64,000 bases of DNA, taken from positions 128,184,183-128,248,182 of the forward strand of contig NC_089978.1 in the NCBI RefSeq assembly GCF_036417845.1. The letters are read 5' to 3'. The position numbers and the translations under genes are program-made. Numbering within the stretch: position 1 is the stretch's first letter; the number at the start of each line of letters is the position of its first letter. Origin of the DNA: Apteryx mantelli (Eukaryota > Chordata > Aves > Apterygiformes > Apterygidae). Shown in pieces: positions 29,001 through 41,000 of this stretch. The notes beneath the pieces are model-generated. The model did not search any database, was not told where the DNA came from, and saw only the letters and a list, made by a program, of their open reading frames with translations.

Positions 29001-32000
29001 TCCATCTTGATATCTGTATTCTGTATTTCATAAAACTCTAGGCTGTCATTGGGAAATCCTGCACCCGAGACACTGATCCAGAAACCAGCTGTTTCTGTGA
29101 AAACTACAGGGAACAGGACAGACAAGCAGGCAAGAACAATTCTCATGATGAATGGGTAGTTCTTCTAATATACAAAGAAAACTTTCTGGAAAGATTGCCC
29201 TGAAACTTATTAAAATTCTGGCAATAATTTTAAGAGAAACATTTCTTTCACAACCTGGCCCTCAAAACCAGTCTGATGGGGTTCTCAAATACTTTGGGAG
29301 AGAAAGAATATTGGCTTTATAAAAGATGAGATGGTATCAAATGATGAAGATACGATTATTTTAAAACTTCTCAGGTGAAGATATTGCAAGGCTCACTGAC
29401 TCCAGTGTAAGGTAACCTGCTGATGTGTTAACATGTACTTAACTTACAGTTCAAGGAAAAACACAAGTACATGCAAGTTTGCTGAGCGCTCTCTTTGGCT
29501 AAGATTAGAGCTTGTTGAAATGGCCAGTCAAGAGGTATCTTTTTTCTTACATTTCCTCTTTGTAGGTTCTACCAAAAATAACCATTGCAGCGTGTGTTGG
29601 TGCATTTTTAGACGGACACTTGCCTCATGCTCTTCAAACACGGGCTGAAGCAGGGGACCTGACTAGCTGCCTTCCTCAAAAATGTTAATCTCACAATTGG
29701 ATCCAGGAGATATTTTCTAGACATATGATCAACCTCTAACAGCAGGTAACTAAGTCCTGTCATGAATTATTTGAAATAGTTCCTCAAAGCTCATAAATCA
29801 CAGATCACTCAATTCTAGACCAGTCATCACATCAGATTTAAATCGACCACTTCAGTACAAAGGAAGTCACTGGTAAACTGCTAGCCTGAAGAGCAAGAAT
29901 CATGAGTTTCAGCCAGATTTATCTCCACCTTCCTTAAAGGCAGCTATTCACAGACTTCTACTCCCCCAGCAGGTTGCAGATATAAACATCATCACAGAAT
30001 TACCAGTTTTCTGAAGTGCCCCAGAAATACTTCTACTGCTTTCAACTGATCATTGTTATTAGCTTTGCTATTCTCCCACAAGGTCTGTCTCTTCAGTCTT
30101 TGAAGCAAGATGGCTTTAAGCCTTCTACAGTTACATAAGGATGAAGAGACTTCGCTTTTCCTGCAATCTAGTGAAATCAGCTCAGGGAAGTCATACAGCA
30201 AATCAGTAATCAAGCAAAGATACAGACTCTTGCACTTTCCGTTTTTCCCCCAAAACATGCTGACTCTTTGGGCAATAATTGGGGTTTTTTTCTTTTTTTT
30301 TTTTAACATTCAGTTAAAATATTCACCTTCTTAAGGCTCATGTTTGAAGTCAAATCTTGACATCTACCATTCAGGCTGCTTTGCTTTATTTTTAACTGCA
30401 TACTTTCAGGAGTATCCATCTAGGAAACTGCTGGCCCAACAGTACACCTAGGTTTCCAAGTACTACTGTGTGTTTGTGAATTTAGAACACTGGATTAAAA
30501 ATATAATTTCAATTAGCTTTAAAGATGGTCTCAACCAGTGGGTTAGGGGTGCTTTTCTTTCATGTAAGGATGTCTTGCATGTGGGATTCCCCTACAGATA
30601 AAACTATAAAGCTGAAAGAGCAAAACCAAAAACATTTAGAACAATTGGAATCTCTACAGAAGTGTTACATAAAAAGATGAAACCAAGAAAGCAAACAGGA
30701 CGCATCCAACTAAATGATATTAGTAAATGCCAAAGTATTTAATTAGTTGCCTTCCTCTATTTGTGCAATCAATTTGCATCGGGGCGTGGGGGATCATGAA
30801 CAGCCTTCTGGTTTGCTAAATAAAGGTTGATGGAAGACAGAAAACAGGACTGGCATACAAGACTCCCGTGTTCCCAGACCCTGTACAATCCCAGACAAGT
30901 CAACTTAACCTTTTGTGCCTCCTTTTCTCTAGCTATAACATCATCTTTATTCTGGGAAAGTACCATGATGTTTGTACGGTATTTTGGAATTCTCTCATGG
31001 AAGTCACCACAAGTTGCCAGTTATAGACAAGCATTACAACCTCTCTTTGCTCAAACCTTTTTTCCTTTTCCTTTTTTGAAGCAAATGTATGCTTTATTTA
31101 ACTTAAAAGAAGTAACGATACTAAGGGCAGTAATATATATACACTTATATGTATTTATATATTTTAGATATATATGCACACACACATATATATACACCTC
31201 TATCTATGTATATAATATAGGTATAAAACACATTTTTAAACAGTATTTTTTTTTAAGAAGTCTGAGTCTTCTCATGTAAAATAAAGGGCTTTCCAGGCAT
31301 CAGTTGTCTTCCTATGTATAGAGGGCTTGCCACATTCTTAAAAGGAGTACTTGCATAATAACAGCCATAAAGCAATTCTAGTTTATACAAAATATACAGC
31401 TTAACTTCTTTCTGTAATACCGATGTCTAGCCAGCTACAGAGAGACGCATCTCAGAGAGCAAAAGAATGGTTAGCAAAACGGATGGCATCACTTTACCAC
31501 AGAGTAAAGCCCTTGCTATTTTATCAACTATGTCTATCACTGTAGTTTCCAGGCACTGTATGCCCTTCAGTCTGACTCAGCAAGAAGGCCTGTAAGTATA
31601 ACTACAATAGTCAACAATCCTAAGTAAATATATTTCTAAAATCCTATTCTCTACCCTCCTTTAGGACTTACTAAATGACAAGCAGTTCTGCAAGCACCAG
31701 AGATGATAATGCCTGGTTCTCTATACTCACGTTTCTCATCCTTGTGTTTTGACTACAGCTTCTCTTTAGCTCAGGCATTTAATAAAGGCTCACGTCCATC
31801 TGGATTCTCCAATGTCTAACTAGTGTTGAGTTCACACTGAAGTCTTTCTTTAAGGATGCTTTACAGGGTTTCTTCCACTTCCTCATTGTTGTGAAACTTG
31901 GAAGAACATCATTATCCTAGAAATATCTCTCTGCCAAACCCAGCTGAAATCTGCTAGTACTTTTCAAACTTACTGACATGGGATAGAGGTCAGATATATA

Positions 32001-35000
32001 CAGGCACTGACTCTGATCACACATAAACTTTGGCTTTCTGAGGCAAACAGGCTGAAAGCAGCTATATGAAAATTCTACATGCATGCTACAAGTAATTTTC
32101 CAACATCAAGAATTCTTTAAAAGGAAAGAAAAATCTCAATTTGTGAAAGAAAAGGGAATGAAAGAAAAGACAAGTGCAGAAAGTAGCTAAGCCACTATAT
32201 ATTAGTGACAATTTTGCAACACAGAAACAAGAGACTTCAGACATACTTGTATTTAATATATAACAGTAAACACATTTTGAGTGGCAGAAAGTGCTCTCAT
32301 TTTCAGCATTATAATGCACCTTAAATCCCCAAATAAATCCTCAGCAATGCGCATTTTGTGTTATTCAACCCATCTTCTACCTCCCCAATTCCTGTAAGGC
32401 AGAATACTTTCCAGGCAAAACTTAAATCCGCAACACTGTGTAGACAGAGCACTCAATTAGCTCTGCCTCTTCAAATTCATTTTCCTCCTCCTCCTCTTCT
32501 ATTCATCAGGTTTCTGACACATGAGCTGGTATCATTTTTAGAACACTGATTCTGCAGCCCCCTCGCTGCTGTTGGACCTCCCACCACTTTCTCAGCAGGC
32601 TTTTCTTCAGACAGTCAAAAAAAAAAAATCAGAAGATCATTTTGCAAATTGAGAAACATTTGGCAATTGCAGTTTCACATGACAGTGTCTTGACTACAGA
32701 CAATTCTCAATCAAAACCTCATATTCAAGCAAACCTAATGCCAGAAGCTCACTGGTAAATTCTGTAAGCAGATCTCTTTTTCCTCCCCTGGTGTAAAGCA
32801 AATCCTGCCTATAGAAAATTTCACACCAATTTTAGACAACTATTTCAAGCTAATTAAGTACTGGCAATTAATATTTAAACTATTACAATTCTTAATCATT
32901 ACTTGAACCCTGTTAAATGACTCAAACACTCTACTGCATTTACCCTGCTGTAAATAGGTACTACTCCTCTAGATCAGCACAGTTATCTGACTCCCAGTAT
33001 TACTGATACCTAAGCTTATCAGATGTGTTTTGGACTATACATGCTTATACGGCTTTTGCTGTCTGGACCATCTGTTGCCAAGTAACTTGGAGATCCTTCA
33101 GGCTCTGTGCCACTGATGAAATACAGTTACAAGCTGTACTGTATAAAGTTGAAGATCATAAGTCATATTATTGTGCTCTTTAATTACACAATCACATACA
33201 ATTTCCCTAAGAGTATGGGGGAGACAGTCAGCAGGGCTCAGCATTTGCCTAACTGCCTCCAGTGAATTCAGGAAGAGTTTGACACTGATTTCAGTGAAAG
33301 CAGAGCTGTTCTCTGACGCAGTAAATCATTTGTAATACAAGTCATGCCACAGACTTAGGCCACCTGCATAATTACATACGAATGCTTTACAAAATCATCA
33401 ATAGTGGCACAACTAACACTGCTGAAAGGCAGGTCTCTGACATTGACCTCAAACCTCAAAGTAACCTCAAAAAAGGCAACAGGGTTACATGCCACCTGTG
33501 CTCATCCCATTACAAGATTCAACCTGTATTGTATCTGCAGGAAAAACACTTCTGAAAGGCTCAAAACGTGGCCAAAGATAAACTAATGTTGATGGAAATA
33601 TTCAAAGGCATTCTTCTTTCATAGAGGTCATTCCTCTGTCAAATTTCAGTTTTTGATTTCCAACCTTTTCAGCACTAAAGCTCTTCAGAGGGACACTAAA
33701 ATACCTTTTTAATTAGGACTGATGTTTCCAATCTTTTTTTTCCACACATTCTTATTCAAGTCTTGCCATTAAATATTCACCCTCTAGTAGAAGCTGTCTG
33801 GGAAACTTCCAACAGTAAGGTTAAAATTTCAGAAAGTTAGGAGCAGTTTGAAATAGAGGTTTGAAAGGAAACACCTACAAATCCCGAACCAAAGCTGTCA
33901 ACAGCACTCCAGATTAACAGAATGCCTCCAGCATCTTCAGACTATCTCAGCTCATCATAATCTTCTGAAAAGCATTTTTAACAAGAGCTGGTTGCCTTGG
34001 AACCACAGCTAAGGGAGAGAGTGACCTTCAGGCAGCCGATAGGGGCGAGCATTAGCACTGAGGAGTTTGTGAGATTGTTCCAAAGACCACACATGATGTG
34101 CTTACTTTGACCATCCACAGTGTATAACAGCATAATAAAGATTTATGATCCTATCAAGTAGGCAAACAACTCGGCTGACATGTTTCTTATTCACTACTGC
34201 AGGCACTTAAAGCAAGCACTTACTATGCACTACTGTTTAACCAAATTCTCCTTCAAAAGCTTGTGCTGAAGTTAAAATACTAATTTTTCCCTGATTGTGT
34301 CAAATATTAACTCCAATGCAGTTAGACTAAATCCAGACTTTGGCTAGTATGGACCACATTGTGCAGACTATTGTGTGGTCATATATCCTCTACACTGAAG
34401 TCAGACCACTGACAAGCTACATGTGAACAAAAGTTCTCATGATAAAAACTGGTCAGCAATTTTCATTAATAAAGTTGTCAAAAATGTAAATATTTTTGCA
34501 GAGGAAACGGGAAGAAAAATGGGTAATTATAATAATGCTCTTAAACCCTGCCAATCCTAATGAGCTCTTACAGGTTAGTTTTAATGAACATTTGTTTTAT
34601 GACTAAAAAACTTACTTCTCTCCTATAGCACAAGACATTTGCCATCACAGTTTTGAGCAGACTTTATTCTTCCCCAGAGCTAAAAAGGTCTCCACTGGAG
34701 GCAGACAGGGACTAAGAGATTCCAACCCCATGCAGTTTCAGTCAAGTTGCTTAGATCGGTCTTCATAGCTACTCCCTGCATTAGCACATTCAATGCCTAG
34801 CAGTTCAAGAAAAATGAGGCTCTTTTTCCCAGTTTATCCATTTGTAAAATGGGAATAATCATCATCATTTTTTTCACAGCATGGTAGCAAGACTTAACAG
34901 ATAAAATATTCATTTGGGCATCATAAGCCCCCCTCCTTCTTCTGAAAATATGGCAGAGGCAGCTCAATTGGTTCATGTTCATTTCCCACTTCTGCCGACT

Positions 35001-38000
35001 GCTCATTCCAGCACAGAAACCGGACACCTGCGGAAGGAGCCAGAAGAGGGCCGCTAATACTACACAGCCTGCTGGCTCTGCGACTGCCACCTGGAACCAC
35101 TGCTAGTCTCCAATTTCAGTAGCAGCAAGGGCTGGATCCAGACCACAGTTCCCTTCTCCTCCCCTGTGATTTGGGAATGTACAAACTTAGAGGCAGTGAT
35201 TCAATTATTAAAAATAGTATGCCATAACAGAGAATATCACACAAGGCAAGGATGGCATTGCTATTATGTAACTAGAAAACACATGGCATAATGTAGTCCT
35301 GTTCCACAACCATAATTCCTAGATCCTGCAGCAAGAGAAAGAATACACAGGAAGGATAAAAGCAGAAGGAATCTTAAATTTAGTGAAGGATCATACTTAA
35401 ATGTGCATGTGATTCACATGGAAGAAAATGTATGTGGTCTTGAGTGTGCGTAACGTGTCTCCACTCCTTACCACATATATACCCCCTCCCTTACACGGCT
35501 CTCTTTCTAGGTATGCTAGAACATTCTAGAGAAAAAAAGCAGAGATTTATGTTGTTTTTTTAATAAATAAGGTATTTAAAGAAGAATCCCATGCAAATAG
35601 AGAACTGCAACAGGCTCTCTGGAAAACATCTTCCAGAGCCACCTCTTTGGAAATAAAGGAGCACCACCTAGTGTTCAAAGAAAGATTGAACACTCCATTT
35701 AATCATCAAGAATTAAATTCTGAAAGGATGAGTAAGAAACTAGTTATATTTGCTACCACTTTCTAGTGTGCTATGCCTCAAAATTAGTAAACTGGTAAGA
35801 GGTAAAAAAGACTACATTATAAATCAAACATCGTAATAGCCTGGGCAATAAAGTCTTTTTCAGGGGAAAATGGCTGAAACACCGGCATGTGGCTTTCTTG
35901 AATACCCAGCCTACAAAACTGCAAATACCACTTGTTTTAAAAGAATATCAGAACTGTCCACTCTAGGACAACTTGCTATGGCCAGCTCAGAGTGCTCATC
36001 TCATACTGGAAATATCTTTATCTATAGGCATTAGCATGAGAAGAAAATTTCTACCTTTCGCTTATCTTATCAGGGGATATTCTCATTATCCATACAAATA
36101 CTTGCTAAGCTCTCATTCTTACTAATAAGCTGTGGCACTGTGTTGCAAAGGCTAGCTGTACAAAGTCACTCCCTTTATCAGTCTTTACATTTTTTTTCCT
36201 TTCCATTTTGCTGGCTGGGAGAGAATTAGTGGCTTCCATCCCACAAAACACTACGGAGTGACCTTGGCATGTTGCTTATGCACCAGTGCCTCAGGTTTCC
36301 ATCTGTATAATGACACAACTAAACACAACATAGTTTGGAGAATTAGGCCAGGCACAGCACTTACTTTCAGGAAATAGTACATTTAGTGGCAATTCCTTGG
36401 AGCAACAACTGTACTTGAGGGTCAGTGTTCATAGAGAAAGCGCTCAGCCAGAATTGAGGCTCGCATCACTAGGCATTCCCTACTACCACTGGTTTTCATC
36501 ACTCAGACAGGAACTAACAGAGTACCCCAGTTGGATATAGTATATTACACTGTCTTTTTTTTTTTTTTTTTAGAAACTTGCATTTAAATGCTCAACTGAA
36601 CAGTCAAAAATATTTCTTATAGATTCACTAATCCCTTGGCTTAAAGGAAACGGGTGCAATTGAACAGAAAAATTAAGAACTCTACCTACAACCTGAAGGA
36701 TCCTGAGAGACAACACTACATGAAAAAATGGGTATTTATTAACACAGAATTTAACATTAGGTGGTGCTAGATAACTTTGCCTTCTGTACTGTCATCTAGT
36801 TCTGCCACATCATTCTTACGAGCTATCAATGCATCTAAAATTACTTTTAGGAAGAGCACTACTTCTGTAAGCTGTAGACAAGACTTGGCTATACAAGGGG
36901 ATAATTTATTATATGGATTCTGTCAACTTTATATGTGTAGGGTGGTATTTTATATAGCACGTAACATCATAAAGATGGACAAAATGAGTTCCTGAACAAG
37001 GTTTTCCATCAGGTATATCTCACAGGAAAGTTGCATTCTTTTAGCTGCTTTCATTTGGCTTACACAGGGCCAAAGAGTCTGTTATTTTATCAGCCATACC
37101 TTCTGCAACATACATTACCTATCTGCCCAAGAAGTAACCTAGCAATACTAGGAAACATTAGTTCAGCAAGAAACCATGCCGTATTTTCATAGATGTCCAT
37201 AAGAAGATTCACCATCCAACAAGCAGTTAAAGACCAATAACCTCTTTCTTGTTTTTTCCCCTCATACTGCATACATTGTTTTACTGTTACCTATGATGAA
37301 ATGCTGTATATCATAGTTAGCCATTAAGTGAGGAAACTTGCCTTTGTGGTTGGTTCAATTACGCAACTTTACAGCTGAAAGTGTCAGGCCACTTACACCA
37401 CAGCTGAAAAAAACTCTGAGATCACCAACTTGTGTTGTAGTGAAATTGAGCCTTGTCTTCAGGCCAAAGATGCAAATTTTCAAGTGCTAGAAAAGTGTCT
37501 TTTGGGGAGGTTATACACCTTTTCCAGGAAGAGTTTGAAAGAAGAAAATGTCCTTTTTTGAAAAAAAAATGCAACTATTTTGCAACAAAAAATACATAGA
37601 CTTGAAAATGACTAAAAGAAAAGTTATTTTATATGTATGCATTTGTTCAGGAAAATCTACTGGTAGAAGTTCTGACTGTTTATATGATCAGCTCAGAATG
37701 ACATATCTTCACCAAAGTTATTCCCTTTAACCAGCTAATCAAATGTGGTTGAGATTACTGGTTCCCAAATGAAACTCCAGTAAACCAGGGTATAGTTCAC
37801 AGCTGCCCCACGAGCTGCATTACCTTTATAATGTCTTCAATGAAAATGTGATCACAAGAAGATATGCTGGACCATGAGGAACCCAGGGTTGAGTTCCAGG
37901 AATAGCTGATTTTCTTCCTATTCTCTAAAACCCATTTTCCAAAAGAGAAAATAGTCTTTTCCATGGACAAATCAAAGCTGTTTTGAAATTTTACTCTTCC

Positions 38001-41000
38001 TTCTTTCCTGTCTGAACCAAGAATCTTCATGTTAATATTCTCTGAATAAGCTGGAAAGTTTATCAATGAACTACTAATAATAACAGCAACAATAAAACCA
38101 CATACCAGTTATAAACATTTCTGTTGACATGAGATGAACTGCTCATCTCCACATATATTCAAGATAGTGATCAAAATGACAAGACTGAAAGCTCTGGCAA
38201 CCTACCCAGGGAGAGTCTACATCATACATACTATATATTTTTTTTTCCCTTGATTTTTCAAGGGCTAAGCTATTTGGAAGCTCAAATTCCACTAAACATG
38301 TGCTTCCACATTTACAGAATCAAAGCCTCAGATTAGGCATCATATAAGACAAGTCACTTGGCTTTTATGAGCCTCGATTTCTTTATGTGCAAGATGGAGA
38401 CAGTACTTATCTATCCCAGTGTTCAAAGACTGTTTATAATGTGGTCTGCAGATGTCAGACGTGCAGGGGTATGAATAATTATTTTAAAAAATGGAGGGAA
38501 ATGCAAGCATGCAGCTGCCCCTACGTACAGTCTCACTGAGTACACTAATGCTCTGCATCTGTATAATGAGGTGCTTGGATACAAGATGCTGTATTTCTTC
38601 TTGAAAGTGTTTCAGATGTATCAGAGCGTGAAAAACTCATTCTTAAAAAGAAACTAATACTTTTATGATGCTCCAGTATGTCTCTGCAGGTGATTACATC
38701 AATGTTACCATTAAAGAATAACTACTTCCAGGAACCAAGTCAAACACCACATCTCAGAGGGAGACAAGAAAGTTTCCTTTAGAGAATCCACTGCTCACAA
38801 TCCACATCAGTATACAATCAAGATCCCAGAATGCATTAGATTGATTTGAAATAATGCCATCTGATGACTACAAAAACTGTCTGCCAACATTAGCAGACCT
38901 CTAGGCCAAAGTACTGTCTACAGAAAGTCAAATACATTCAAGATGTTTCAGAATATTTCTCCCCTTACCTTAGCTTGCACCAAAATTATGCGCCCAATTC
39001 TACAATACACACAGTTATAGTTTCCAGTGTACTGCCTCTATATGACTGAAGTATAAGGGTCCAAAACAAACACACTCCGCATTTGTTTTAAATACATTAA
39101 TTAAACCAGTGTAAAATTGATTCAATTACAAGTTAATATTTTTTTTCTTACTGGGGCCGTGATGTTGTAATAGTTTTTTTCTGGGTATGTATATATGTGC
39201 TCGAACTAATGCAAACATAATTCTTAATTCATACTACTGCCTGGGAGCAACACAGTATGAAGGATCTGACAAACTTTCTACCAAAAAATCCAGTACTATC
39301 AGAATATAATTAGGTTCCTGAAGCTAAAATTTGCCTTGTAGAACAAGATTTGAATCCATAGGAAGGAGTCCTTTATTTTTGGATTCACTATTTCTGAGAA
39401 AACTTGTTTTGAAAATGTTTGGGATGGATCAGGTGCATAAGTTGTGGTGTCCGACAGTTACATAATTCACCCCTTCCCCCGAATGCAGTTTGCAGATCTA
39501 ATTGAGCAGCATATACTCCCAAAACATCTATTTTCCCATCATCTTCCAGCTACCAAATTGCTCTCACTGTATTTTAGGAAACTGTCAAGAGGAAGGATGC
39601 ATAAGTAGGAAAGCTGGCAACTTTATAGGTATAAAAGAAACCAATAGGATTCTGTAATACATAAAAGGTCAGAGAAAACCAAAAGATCACTCCATTACAT
39701 AACAGGGAAGAAGAACAGATACAACATAATGCAGAGGAAACTGATGTACTCACCTCTTCTTACTTTAGCATGCACAAAACTAAATAAACAGGTTACAACC
39801 AGAGAGGTAACAATCAGTTTTAACAAGGGAACATGACTGAAGTACGGGGAAAAAAAAGAACCATCTAAAGAAGTTAGACATGCTCAGGTGAGCACATAAA
39901 ATGGTCCCTGATGTACTCAGGACAATAGCCAAAGAAATCCCAGAATGCTGTTATCTTTGAGCAGCTCTAGAGGGAGGGTCCCAGGGCTCTGGAGAAGGGC
40001 AAACATAATAACTATTTTCGTAAATGAGAAACCAGTCATCCTAACTGCAATCTCGGGGATGAAAATGGAACAAGTTATTAAACAGTCAGTTGTTGAGCAC
40101 CTAGAAGATGGTACGATAATCAAAAGCAGGTAACGTGAATTTGTCAAGAACAAATCCTATCATGTACAATTTCCTTTTCTGACAAGGGAAACAATCTATC
40201 TGAGTAACGGAGAAGCCATAGATGTGATATACTTGCTTTTGATATGGCTTTTAATCTAATTTACCTGACATCCTGACTATAAATGTAGGGAATCATGGCC
40301 TAAATTCAAGAGCAGTTATAAATACTACAGGAAGGAGTAGTTAGAAATACTTCTCTTGAAGTATTCTCTTCTCTTCTCCGTTTGAAGTGGGGTCCACAAA
40401 GATCAGTCTCAGACCTGGCATTATTTCATATTTTCATTATAGCACTGACAATGGAATAGAGAACATGCACTTCCAGAATCTGGGCTGATACAATACCAAG
40501 CTGGGAGAGACTGCAAACAGTTTGGAAAACAGAAGTAGAATTTGAAATGATCTTGATTAACCAAGAAATGACATGAAATTCAACAGAGACAAAGTACTAC
40601 AATGATGATCAAGAAATCATATTCAAATACAAAATGGGGGAAAACAGGCCAGAAAATGAAAATGCAGAAAAAAAATCTGAATTACAGTGGATTGCAGTTA
40701 GGTAGGAGAGCCCAATGAGGTACAACTGGAAGAACAAAGAATGGCAAATTTGGCACTAAGAGGCACTGAGACACAAGAGACAACTATTTCACTCTGTCTA
40801 GCAGCAACAAAACCTCAGTTGGTATACAACGTCCACTTTAAATGCTGTATTTCAAGAAAACTGCAGATAAAGTGGAAAAAGTAAAAAACCATAAACTTTG
40901 AAAACACACGACCAATAGGAAAATACTGACAGGACAAAATTTGTTTAATGTAGAATTACACAAAAAGAAGGAAGGACAAAGTGATAATCTTCAAGTTCTT

